NCBI GenBank assembly: GCA_031548875.1
Contig: JAVBQQ010000016.1
Location: 1-11,651, forward strand
Source of the DNA: JAAYCI01 sp031548875
Lineage (GTDB): Bacteria; Bacillota; Clostridia; Oscillospirales; Ruminococcaceae
Direction of reading: 5' to 3'
DNA: 11,651 bases
Shown here: in pieces, positions 5,515 through 11,651 of the stretch
How positions within the stretch are numbered: position 1 is the stretch's first letter
Layout: each line of letters opens with the position of its first letter
The notes under the pieces: generated by a model
Databases searched by the model: none
The model's input: only the letters and a program-made list of their open reading frames with translations
Told to the model about the DNA's origin: nothing
Program-made: the position numbers and the translations under genes

Positions 5515-5805
5515 TTATCCAGGCTGCGCCGGTGTTCGGGGCTCCCCGGCATCCGGAGCAGAGGGCACCCCGGGCACCGGTGGGGCCGCAGGCGGCTGTG
5601 CCTCCGGCGCATACTCCAGGATGTCACCCGGCTGGCAGCCCAGCACCTCGCAGATGGCGTTTAGCGTAGAAAAGCGTATGGCGCTGATCTTGCCTGTTTT
5701 GATGTTTGAGAGGTTGACGTTCGAGATGCCCACGCGGGCCGCCAACTCGTTCAGCGACATCTTCCGGTCAGCCATCACGCGGTCCAGCCGCAGAATGATT
5801 GCCAT
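5515..5805 (-). CDS. YozG-like Cro/C1 HTH transcriptional regulator with Pro/Ala-rich tail
   Basis: A small DNA-binding regulator of the Xre/Cro-C1 family, closest in pattern to B. subtilis YozG. From ATG 5805 it is 96 residues. The core is MAIILRLDRVMADRKMSLNE, then the helix-turn-helix (about 17-40, LAARVGISNVNLSNIKTGK), AIRFSTLNAICEVLGCQPGD and ILEY. Residues about 67-96 form a Pro/Ala-rich tail that the compact family usually lacks. The sequence AGGGGGTGA, overlapping the stop of the preceding DUF2975 gene, lies about 8 nt from ATG 5805 and decides this start over an in-frame GTG at 5817. Regulators of this family commonly sit beside DUF2975 proteins. Likely roles are autoregulation or sensing through the membrane partner; the target is unknown. 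Confidence 0.9.
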   Translation of the reverse strand: MAIILRLDRVMADRKMSLNELAARVGISNVNLSNIKTGKISAIRFSTLNAICEVLGCQPGDILEYAPEAQPPAAPPVPGVPSAPDAGEPRTPAQPG

Positions 5806-5821
5806 GCTGCCATTCACCCCC

Positions 5822-6412
5822 TCAAAGCGTCTCGTCGGCCTGCTGCTGTAGCTGGCTGCCGTACTGAAACACCAGCGCGATGCAGTAGATGACGACGGCC
5901 AGGATCAGCATCCACTCGAAATCCCGGATAACCGAAGACGTGAAGACCTCGGGCGTGAACACCGCCGTAGGGCCCTGAGGTCCTTCGAACACGCCGATGC
6001 CACCACCATACAGTTCCACAATCTCATCCGGCATCGCCGGGCTCACCGCAACGTCGATCAACTGGCATACAAGCAACGCAACGCCGGTGAGCGCAAGGAC
6101 AAGGGAGATCCCCTTCATACGTGTCGTCGTCCGGCGCGCAAAGGGTGATGTGCTGCGGGCGATGTCTCGCAGAATCAAAACTGCCAACACCGCCATCACA
6201 ACAAGGCCGCTCGGCAGAACCAGCCCCGATAGCCAACTCACCCATAAAGACGGTGTCTGCGCATACACATCCGCATCACCCATCACCGTCAACCGGTGCA
6301 ATCCTTCCGCGAGTGTCAATACATTCATCGCACAGATTGCCAACACCAGCACGCACAAAACCACAATGGCGGCAATCGCCGCTTTTCTCAGGCTTTTCTC
6401 TTTTTTCTCCAT
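5822..6412 (-). CDS. DUF2975 four-helix membrane protein (YoaS-like)
   Basis: A 196-residue integral membrane protein of unknown biochemical function. It has a short charged N-terminus (MEKKEKSLRK), four predicted transmembrane segments (about 10-34, 57-82, 100-121 and 164-183), and the family-typical C-terminus YGSQLQQQADETL, where DUF2975 members usually end Y-x-x-x-LQ-x-x-x-DETL. AGGGGGC about 8 nt upstream of the ATG is the ribosome binding site. It is the first gene of a two-gene unit with the HTH regulator, whose ribosome binding site overlaps this gene's stop, so the two are probably made together. A membrane partner or signal input for the regulator is inferred from pairing, not shown. 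Confidence 0.88.
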   Translation of the reverse strand: MEKKEKSLRKAAIAAIVVLCVLVLAICAMNVLTLAEGLHRLTVMGDADVYAQTPSLWVSWLSGLVLPSGLVVMAVLAVLILRDIARSTSPFARRTTTRMKGISLVLALTGVALLVCQLIDVAVSPAMPDEIVELYGGGIGVFEGPQGPTAVFTPEVFTSSVIRDFEWMLILAVVIYCIALVFQYGSQLQQQADETL

Positions 6413-6464
6413 CCCGGTTGCCCCCTATGCTATATTGTGTGCGGCCTTTTGCTCTCGCACCTCT

Positions 6465-6493
6465 AGTATAGGCGGGGATTTTGAATTTGTCAA
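6465..6493 (-). promoter_or_regulatory. Strong sigma-A promoter of the DUF2975-HTH unit
   Basis: On the minus strand TTGACA (6493-6488, a perfect consensus -35) is followed after 17 nt by TATACT (6470-6465). The transcript would start near 6458, leaving a 5' leader of about 45 nt. The DNA just upstream (6494-6546) is strikingly AT-rich against the GC-rich surroundings and may act as an UP element; it contains CGATAA twice on the minus strand. AATT-TGTC-AATT around 6484-6495 is a small inverted repeat over the -35 and a possible operator. Confidence 0.85.
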
Positions 6494-6546
6494 TTAATTT
6501 TTATCGTTTTTCATTAAATAATTATCGCTATACTTGTATTGTGTTG

Positions 6547-7368
6547 TCAAAATACACCCATCGCCGCCAGTCCCATTAGCACCCCGTAGATGACCGGCTG
6601 GTGCAGCATGTAGATGAGCAGGCTGTGCCGCCCCATCCACTCCAGCGGGTTCCTGCCCGGCGCGCCCGTTTTCAGCCTGGGCATCAGCAGCCCCCAGCCA
6701 AAATAGCCTGCAAGAAAGAGGAACAACCACGGGATGAGCGGGAAGTAATCGGCCGAGGTGAACGCCGGGCCAGGAAATCCCAGCCAGAACAAAAACGGCG
6801 TGCCGTACAGCGCGGCGGGCAGCTGGAGCAGCGCCACGTCCCCCACGCCCACAAAGCCGCGCGGCACCCCCTTGGTGAACAGGAACACCGCAAAGCTGAG
6901 GATGAGCCCCAAGACCGCCGGCACCCGGCGCAGCAGCTTCTGCCCAAAGCCGGCCAGCACCATGGCCAGGCCCAAAAAGTGAAGCACGCCAAAATAGATG
7001 GCCTGCTCCGGCATGGCAAGCGCCGTCACCACCGTAAGCAACAAGCCGCAGCCAAACACCAAAAGACCCCGGCGCACCGGATGGCGGCCATAGTGCAGCG
7101 ACGCACCCGATACGAGGATGAACACCCAGCAGATACTCTGCTGCCACAGGTAACCGGGCAGCTCGAAATACCAGGCCGCGCGCACGCCGAACAACACCAC
7201 GAGGTCGTACATCGCGTGGTAGATGATCATGCTGACCAGCGAAAACCCGCGCAGGCCGTCCAGCAGGCGTATGCGCTGTTTTGTCGGTTTCCGCCAAGCG
7301 GTCATCTGCTCTTCCAGTGCTTCCGGCGCCGTTCCCGCCGGGGCGCCTTCCCTCTCCGCCCCGTTCAT
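6547..7368 (-). CDS. HGSNAT/DUF1624-type multipass membrane acyltransferase
   Basis: A 273-residue integral membrane protein with the pattern of the heparan-alpha-glucosaminide N-acetyltransferase catalytic domain (DUF1624, PF07786). It shows RIRLLDGLRGFSLVSMIIYH (about 32-51), a charged-tipped helix YHAMYDL with a candidate catalytic His51, the mid-protein DYFPLIPWLFLFLAGYFGWG, and the C-terminal GRHSLLIYMLHQPVI (about 246-260). About seven or eight hydrophobic helices are visible. The family moves acyl groups across or at the membrane onto sugars; the substrate here is unknown. Its ATG overlaps the rqcH stop by four bases (ATGA), with GAGG upstream. MTAWRK at residue 22 is an alternative start. 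It is the last gene of the operon; no clear terminator follows. Confidence 0.85.
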   Translation of the reverse strand: MNGAEREGAPAGTAPEALEEQMTAWRKPTKQRIRLLDGLRGFSLVSMIIYHAMYDLVVLFGVRAAWYFELPGYLWQQSICWVFILVSGASLHYGRHPVRRGLLVFGCGLLLTVVTALAMPEQAIYFGVLHFLGLAMVLAGFGQKLLRRVPAVLGLILSFAVFLFTKGVPRGFVGVGDVALLQLPAALYGTPFLFWLGFPGPAFTSADYFPLIPWLFLFLAGYFGWGLLMPRLKTGAPGRNPLEWMGRHSLLIYMLHQPVIYGVLMGLAAMGVF

Positions 7369-9146
7369 CGTGCGTCCTCGTCCTGTTTGGGTAGGGCGGC
7401 TTCGTCCACAGTCACATACGCCGTCTCATAGTGCTCGTACAGCACCATGCCGGGGGGCAGGTCGCCGGTCTTGCGCAGGTTCTTCACCTGGGTAAAATCC
7501 ACCGGTACCTTGGCGGAGTTTTTCTGGCTGGAATGCCACACGGCCAACATGGCTGCCTCGTTCTGGGTGGGCAGCGGGATGTCCTGCCCCTCGCTCATCA
7601 CCACCACATGGCTGCCCGGCGCGTTCTTCACATGGAACCACAGATCCTTGCCACGGGCGGTCTTCAGGCTCAATTTCTCGTTTTGGGCGTTGTTGCGCCC
7701 GGCCAGCACCAAAAAGCCGTCGCTGGATCGGTAACGGTAAAAATCAGCCGATTTCTGTTTTTTGTCCCGCGGCTTGTACGCTTTCAGGTAACCCTGACCC
7801 TTCAGCTCGGCGCGGATGTCATTCAACTCCGTCTCACCCTTTGCTTCGTCCACCTCGTACAGCACACTCGCCAGGTATTCGATCTCCCGCTCGCCCGCCT
7901 CCAACAGCCGGGCCAGCACCCGGGCGGCTGTCTGCTTCTTCTTGTAGTCGCGGTAGTACCGCTGCGCGTTCTGGCTGGGCGAAAGGCGGGCATCCAATGG
8001 GACGGCCACCTCCTCGCCAGTCGTCCAACTCTGCAGCGTCACCGTCGTGTCCCCCTTGTGGAAGGCGTGCAGGTTGGCTGTCAGCAGGTCGCCCGTTTCG
8101 CGCAGGTGGTCGCTGCGGCCGCTCTCGGCAAGCTCCTCCTGCCGGGCAGCCTGTTTGCGCACAGCCCGGTCGTACAGGTTCTGCACATTCTTGCGCAGCG
8201 CCTTCCCGCGCTGGCGCATCCGCTCATGTCGGTCCTTCTCGGCGTAGTATTCCTCCAAAAGCGCCGAAAAGCTATCGCATTCGCCCACCGTGAACACCGG
8301 CTCATACTGGGTCAGCCGGGTGAAGCTGAACTCAACGGGGGTGCCGTCCGGCTTGCGCACGATGCAGGGCTTGCCACCGGCCTTGAAATCAGCCCGGACG
8401 GCCTGCAATGCGTTTTGCAGCGCGGCCAGTTCACCCTCGGACAGCATGGCGGCAGGCGGTTCCTCCCCGCCAAAAGCGCGGAAGCACACCTCCCGCGCCA
8501 CCACCGGTCCCACGCCGCCCGCCATTTTGCGCATGGCTTCCCCCACCGAAGCGGACGATGTGGCAAGCCGCTCGGCGATATCGGCAAAAGGCGCGCGCAG
8601 AAAATCCAGCCCCGGGGGCTTTGGCGGCAGCGTGTAGGCAAGGCCGGGCAGCAGCTGGCGCACCTCCGAGTCTTCGAAATCCACCCGCTTCAGCGCGTCG
8701 ACGATCTTCCCGTCGCGCATCTCCTCCCCGTCCTCGTCCAGCTCGCGACGCAGCAGCACAAGGTTGCAGTAGCGGCCCATCAATTCGGCAGCCAACGTAT
8801 TGTACACAAGGTCGCCCATCTCGTTCGTGCACAAAAAATCAAAAAAAACGATGCGCTCCCCGGGCGGGCAGCGCACGTCCAGCAGCCGCCCACCGCCCAG
8901 GTGCTTGCGCAGCAGCATGCAGAAGGAGGGAGGCGTCGCCGGGTTTTCATAGCTTTCACCTGTCAGGCAGACACGGGCCGACCCACTGCGTGCACTGAGC
9001 AACAGGCGAAAACCCGCCTCGCGTGTGCGCATCTGCAAGAGCAGCTCGTCGCGGGTGGGCTGGGTGATGCGGTCTATGCGTGCGTCGCCGAGCGCCCGCT
9101 TCAGTTCACGGGCGGCCAGCGCCAGGGTAGCGGCGTCCAGGGCCAT
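7365..9146 (-). CDS. rqcH: RqcH / NFACT family ribosome quality-control protein
   Basis: RqcH binds stalled 50S-peptidyl-tRNA complexes and recruits tRNA-Ala to add C-terminal alanine tails that mark the chain for degradation; older annotations call it fibronectin-binding protein FbpA. The protein is 593 residues (B. subtilis RqcH is about 570). Layout: NFACT-N about 1-180, with SYENPATPPSFCMLLRKHL and AAELMGRYCNLVLL; an HhH-like middle; charged coiled-coil segments about 285-345 and 390-440; NFACT-R about 455-580 with KDLWFHVKNAPGSHVVVMSE (500-519). The E121-[IL]-M123 motif is kept (ELM), but residue 97, Asp in the D97/R98 pair of B. subtilis, is Glu here (E97-R98). AAGGAG lies 5 nt upstream of the ATG. 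It is cotranscribed with nif3 and the acyltransferase. Confidence 0.95.
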   Translation of the reverse strand: MALDAATLALAARELKRALGDARIDRITQPTRDELLLQMRTREAGFRLLLSARSGSARVCLTGESYENPATPPSFCMLLRKHLGGGRLLDVRCPPGERIVFFDFLCTNEMGDLVYNTLAAELMGRYCNLVLLRRELDEDGEEMRDGKIVDALKRVDFEDSEVRQLLPGLAYTLPPKPPGLDFLRAPFADIAERLATSSASVGEAMRKMAGGVGPVVAREVCFRAFGGEEPPAAMLSEGELAALQNALQAVRADFKAGGKPCIVRKPDGTPVEFSFTRLTQYEPVFTVGECDSFSALLEEYYAEKDRHERMRQRGKALRKNVQNLYDRAVRKQAARQEELAESGRSDHLRETGDLLTANLHAFHKGDTTVTLQSWTTGEEVAVPLDARLSPSQNAQRYYRDYKKKQTAARVLARLLEAGEREIEYLASVLYEVDEAKGETELNDIRAELKGQGYLKAYKPRDKKQKSADFYRYRSSDGFLVLAGRNNAQNEKLSLKTARGKDLWFHVKNAPGSHVVVMSEGQDIPLPTQNEAAMLAVWHSSQKNSAKVPVDFTQVKNLRKTGDLPPGMVLYEHYETAYVTVDEAALPKQDEDAR

Positions 9147-9190
9147 GGTTGCTCCTTTTCGGGGGTATCGCGTGCGTTGCAGAGGGGGGT

Positions 9191-9946
9191 TTACTCCCCC
9201 GGTTCGTAGTAGGCGAAGGGATCGCGGCTTTTGCGGCTGATGGTGACCTGCAGGTCGGGGAAGCGCTTGATGAGCCGGTCAGCCATGACGGGCACCACCG
9301 GGAACTCGGTGGAAAAATGGCCGGCCAGCACCAGCGAGACACCCGCCGCCGCCGCGTCGAGGGCGTCATGGTGGTCGGCCTCGCCGGTGAGCACGCAGTC
9401 CACCCCGATGGCCACGGCCTCTTCCACAAGTCCGCCGCCGCTGCCGCCCAGCACCGCCAGCGTGCCGATGGGTCTGCCGGCGTCTACGCAGCGCACATGG
9501 GCCGAAAAGCGGGTGGCGCACAGCTGGGCCAGGTCCCGCGCGGTGGTCTTCTCTCGCAGCAGCCCCGCCCGCCCGATGCGTGCAAAGGGCACCGGGTCCA
9601 AAATGCCGAGGATGGCCGCCAGGATATCGTTCACGCCGCCGGTCGCGGCGTCCAGATTCGTGTGGGCGCAGATGGCGGAGATGTGCTTGCGCACCAGCCG
9701 GAAAGGCACGTCCCCCTGCGAGAGGCGCCGCAGGGGATGGAAGATGACCGGGTGATGGGCAACGATGAGCTGGCAGCCCGCCGCCTCGGCCTCGCTCACC
9801 ACGTCGGGGGTGATGTCCAGCGTGGCCAGCACCTTTTTCACCGGGCCCCCACAGTCCACCAGCGTGCCGATGTTGTCCCACTCGGCAGCCAGTTCGGGCG
9901 GCGCGAATTCCTCTATCGCTTTGGCAATCTCATTTACCGAAGGCAT
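9191..9946 (-). CDS. Nif3-like dinuclear metal-centre protein (short form)
   Basis: A Nif3/YbgI/YqfO-family protein, which forms hexameric rings with a two-metal site; the biochemical role is still debated. The protein is 251 residues, the short form without the PII-like insert of B. subtilis YqfO. Visible metal-ligand candidates are His64-His65 (IVAHHPVIF), His95 and Asp99 (CAHTNLDAA), and His210 with Glu214 (AGHFSTEFP). WDNIG (about 23-27) and LTGEADHHDALDA (186-198) are further family motifs. The start lies inside the 3' end of trmK (13-nt overlap), with GAGGAG about 8 nt upstream. The trmK-nif3 pairing is common in Bacillota, which suggests a functional link that is not understood. Confidence 0.95.
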   Translation of the reverse strand: MPSVNEIAKAIEEFAPPELAAEWDNIGTLVDCGGPVKKVLATLDITPDVVSEAEAAGCQLIVAHHPVIFHPLRRLSQGDVPFRLVRKHISAICAHTNLDAATGGVNDILAAILGILDPVPFARIGRAGLLREKTTARDLAQLCATRFSAHVRCVDAGRPIGTLAVLGGSGGGLVEEAVAIGVDCVLTGEADHHDALDAAAAGVSLVLAGHFSTEFPVVPVMADRLIKRFPDLQVTISRKSRDPFAYYEPGE

Positions 9947-10629
9947 GCTTCCAGCTCCTCTGTCAATTGTTGCAGCGCCGCGCGTTCGTCTTCCAAAAGG
10001 GGGCCCAGCGCTCGTTTGCGCAAGTCTGCCAGGCGGGCGCGCAGGACGCCCTGCGCAGCCGCGTCATCCATACCGGCCAGCAGGCCGGCTTCGCAAAACA
10101 GTTCTGTGGGCTGCCTGACGTAGCCGGTGTATGCAGCCGATACAACGGTATAATATCGGCCCCTGTCTGCCACAGGTACTTCCGCCAAAAGGCCGAAGCC
10201 CTGTTCGCACAGCCAGCGGCGCAACCGGGGGGCGCGGGTGGCAGGCAGCAGCACAAGGTGCACGCTTTTGTCCCGCAGCCAGGAAACCGCTTCCAGTATC
10301 TCGATGATCGTCTCGCCCGAAAGCCCGGCGATGACGATCTCCCCTGCCTCCAGCGGCGCAAGGGGGGCAAGGCCGTCGCCCAGGCGGCAATCCACCCGGT
10401 CGGCGCAACCTGCCTGCTGTGCCAGCGCCCGCGCCCGGGCCAACGGCAGGGGGCGTTTGTCCACGGCAATCACCTTCGCCGCGCCCCCACGGCAGGCCAG
10501 CCAGACGGCCAGCTTGCCATGGTCACAGCCAATGTCGGCCACAATGGCGCCCGGCGGCACCAGCCCCGCCGCCGCCAAAAGCCGCGCGCCGGGCCCGGGG
10601 GGCCCGGCGCGGTACACTTCTTCAGACAC
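9934..10629 (-). CDS. trmK: tRNA (adenine-22-N1)-methyltransferase TrmK
   Basis: TrmK is a class I SAM-dependent methyltransferase that makes m1A22 in bacterial tRNAs. From GTG 10629-10627 it is 231 residues, close to B. subtilis TrmK. It has the SAM motif ADIGCDHGKL (about 31-40), the ribose-binding acidic residue in AVDKRP (55-60), GDGL (84-87), and IVIAGLSGETIIEILE (about 98-113, the family's AGMGG-type motif). The C-terminal part is alpha-helical and charged. The reading frame continues upstream to an ATG at 10737, but that would overlap the DUF1858 gene with non-family sequence. The GTG five nt after the DUF1858 stop is preferred, although its ribosome binding site is weak, so translation may depend on coupling. 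The 3' end overlaps nif3 by 13 nt. Confidence 0.9.
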   Translation of the reverse strand: MSEEVYRAGPPGPGARLLAAAGLVPPGAIVADIGCDHGKLAVWLACRGGAAKVIAVDKRPLPLARARALAQQAGCADRVDCRLGDGLAPLAPLEAGEIVIAGLSGETIIEILEAVSWLRDKSVHLVLLPATRAPRLRRWLCEQGFGLLAEVPVADRGRYYTVVSAAYTGYVRQPTELFCEAGLLAGMDDAAAQGVLRARLADLRKRALGPLLEDERAALQQLTEELEACLR

Positions 10630-10634
10630 GGCGC

Positions 10635-10832
10635 TCAGCCGGCGGCGTGAGCGTTCAGCCTGGCCACCAGCGCATCGGCATCCTGCCCATGCACGCGGCA
10701 GGCCTGCTCGATGGTCTCGCCTCGGGAAGCGGGGCAACCCAGGCAGTGCATGCCGATTGCCAGGAACAACGGCGCGGTGGAGGCGTCGTGGTCAAGTATA
10801 TCGCCGATGATCGTATCTCTGGAATAGGTCAT
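10635..10832 (-). CDS. DUF1858 small CxxC protein
   Basis: A 65-residue cytoplasmic protein of the DUF1858 family, known as the hybrid-cluster-protein-associated redox disulfide domain. The defining feature is GMHCLGCPASRGETIEQAC, with the CxxC cysteines at 30 and 33 and a further cysteine at 45. The remainder is a short helical domain. The CxxC could carry a redox disulfide or bind a metal; which is not shown. AAGGAG lies about 9 nt upstream of the ATG and a TATAAT promoter about 36 nt upstream. It is the first gene of the operon with trmK, nif3, rqcH and the acyltransferase. Confidence 0.9.
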   Translation of the reverse strand: MTYSRDTIIGDILDHDASTAPLFLAIGMHCLGCPASRGETIEQACRVHGQDADALVARLNAHAAG

Positions 10833-10867
10833 GGTCGTTCTCTCCTTTGCGGTCCTTTTTCGAACCC

Positions 10868-10896
10868 ATTATACTCTTGCGCGGGCAATTAAGCAA
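10868..10896 (-). promoter_or_regulatory. Promoter of the DUF1858-trmK-nif3-rqcH operon
   Basis: A perfect TATAAT (10873-10868) lies 17 nt from a weak -35, TTGCTT (10896-10891). The ribosome binding site and ATG of the DUF1858 gene follow closely. The -35 hexamer is part of the distal arm of the inverted repeat at 10891-10930, so structure formation or a terminator there could affect this promoter. Confidence 0.7.
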
Positions 10897-10930
10897 GCGG
10901 GAAGAGGCTGAGCCCCGTTCCCACTTGCTT
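10891..10930. repeat. Inverted repeat between traX and the DUF1858 operon
   Basis: AAGCAAG-C-GGGAA (10891-10903) pairs with TTCCC-A-CTTGCTT (10918-10930): 12 of 13 positions, with a GC-rich loop. On the minus strand the stem is followed only by AATT and then GC-rich sequence, so it is a weak terminator at best for the upstream traX-family gene. The far arm carries the -35 of the next promoter. Confidence 0.75.
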
Positions 10931-10931
10931 C

Positions 10932-10969
10932 GGTAAGCGAGGATCACCCAAACCCGGTTTTCGCTTGCC
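10932..10969. repeat. Second inverted repeat downstream of the TraX-family gene
   Basis: GGTAAGCGA (10932-10940) and TCGCTTGCC (10961-10969) match at 8 of 9 positions (the other is G.T), with a small inner palindrome AAACC-C-GGTTT (10950-10960). It abuts the previous repeat. Its AAGCGAG arm (10935-10941) can instead pair with CTTGCTT of the neighbouring repeat, so the two structures are alternatives. It begins 27 nt after the traX-family stop codon on the transcript strand. Confidence 0.65.
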
Positions 10970-10996
10970 CCGTCAAATTCTCACACAGAAGACGCA

Positions 10997-11651
10997 TCAT
11001 GCCAGCAGCGCATGCAACGCACCGATGATGAGAAGATGCGCGGGGTAAAAGATGTAAAACACCCACTTGCCGCCCCGCCCGCGACGGCCGTTGTAGAAAT
11101 GCAACAGCAGCAGCGGCAGGAAGAGGCCCAGCCCCACCACCGCCTGGGCGATATAGGGCAGCGGCGAAGCCGCGGGCAGCGCCCTGGCCGCCGCAGAGAG
11201 GGCAGGCACCACCCGCACGAGGGCGATGACCGAATAGATGAGCGCCTGGTATTTGAAATTGCCCCGGAACATATCGAAGATGACGATGAACAGGACGCCA
11301 TAGAACGCCCAATCCCCCACGGCGGAGAATATAAAACAGGCCAGCACGGCCAGCCAGCCAAGCCACTGGTTTTGGATCTCGTGCCGCGCGCGCAGGGCAA
11401 GCAGCCCCAGCAGCAGCGTATAGATGACGCTCTGCGTCCACCAGTTGTCCCCTGTGGGCAGGCCGCCGGTCTTGAAGTAGATAAACGGCAGGTAGGAAAG
11501 CACCGCGAAAAGTGCCATGCGCACCGTGTATCGGTTCTTGTCGCGGGTGTGGTGGTAGCCCTCGGCCACAAAGAAGAACATGACGGGCCCCGTGATGCGG
11601 CCGATAAAATGCAGGATAGTGCCTGGCAGACTATAATAGTCGGGGATGAAC
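10997..11651 (-). CDS. TraX-family integral membrane protein, 5' end beyond window
   Basis: About 217 C-terminal residues are visible and the frame stays open to the window edge, so the true start lies outside. The visible part begins FIPDYYSLPGTILHFIGRIT and continues GPVMFFFVAEGYHHTRDKNR, the TraX hallmark of a helix ending in EG-x-x-HTR. It then shows several hydrophobic helices, a short GDW-containing loop, FDMFRGNFKYQ, and the C-terminal WVFYIFYPAHLLIIGALHAL. TraX was named for F-pilin N-acetylation, but chromosomal homologues in Clostridia are common and not tied to conjugation; these proteins resemble membrane acyltransferases. ATG 11581 is internal and is not the start. The gene ends with TGA, followed by two inverted repeats. 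Confidence 0.85.
   Translation of the reverse strand, partial: FIPDYYSLPGTILHFIGRITGPVMFFFVAEGYHHTRDKNRYTVRMALFAVLSYLPFIYFKTGGLPTGDNWWTQSVIYTLLLGLLALRARHEIQNQWLGWLAVLACFIFSAVGDWAFYGVLFIVIFDMFRGNFKYQALIYSVIALVRVVPALSAAARALPAASPLPYIAQAVVGLGLFLPLLLLHFYNGRRGRGGKWVFYIFYPAHLLIIGALHALLA

Noticed and set aside
7431..9209. A 592-codon open frame on the plus strand opposite rqcH.
   Set aside because: It mirrors the RqcH gene almost end to end, has no recognisable family signature or ribosome binding site, and is expected from GC-biased third codon positions.
10630..10737. A longer TrmK starting at ATG 10737.
   Set aside because: It would overlap half of the DUF1858 gene, and the extra residues are Arg-rich out-of-frame sequence unlike TrmK.

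Overview
The window reads as a GC-rich member of the Bacillota, class Clostridia, most likely the Oscillospiraceae (Faecalibacterium/Subdoligranulum/Gemmiger-like). This rests on the ribosomal protein sequences, AGGAGG-type ribosome binding sites, a YozG/YoaS-type regulator pair, a TrmK-Nif3 pair and a full-length RqcH. The genus is inference. All recognised genes lie on the minus strand, so transcription runs from high to low coordinates.

Right end (about 10833-11651): the 3' part of a TraX-family membrane protein, then a 164-nt gap with two stacked inverted repeats and a TATAAT promoter. Middle-right (6547-10832): a tight housekeeping operon of a small DUF1858 CxxC protein, TrmK (tRNA m1A22 methyltransferase), a Nif3-like dinuclear-metal protein, RqcH/NFACT (ribosome-associated quality control) and an HGSNAT/DUF1624-type membrane acyltransferase. 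The genes overlap or are nearly contiguous; the largest gap is 44 nt. Middle (5515-6493): a near-consensus promoter (TTGACA-N17-TATACT) drives a two-gene unit, a four-helix DUF2975 protein and a Cro/C1 HTH regulator, translationally coupled and resembling B. subtilis YoaS/YozG.

Left half (1-5507): the S10 ribosomal protein operon in standard order: rpsJ, rplC, rplD, rplW, rplB, rpsS, rplV, rpsC and the start of rplP, which is cut by the window edge. It begins with an extended -10 promoter immediately after the HTH gene and a leader of about 425 nt with many stem-loops. rpsJ most likely starts at TTG.

The ribosomal coding content is ordinary. The less ordinary material is non-coding: (i) a 218-nt rplW-rplB gap packed with consecutive, mostly perfect hairpins; (ii) a 250-nt rpsJ-rplC gap holding an 86-bp imperfect inverted repeat beside a direct repeat; (iii) the long structured S10 leader, with a 7-bp inverted repeat bracketing its -10 box; (iv) alternative inverted repeats between traX and the DUF1858 operon, one of which contains the downstream -35 box. 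I found no rRNA, tRNA, CRISPR array or transposase gene, and no sign of a new defence or biosynthetic system.
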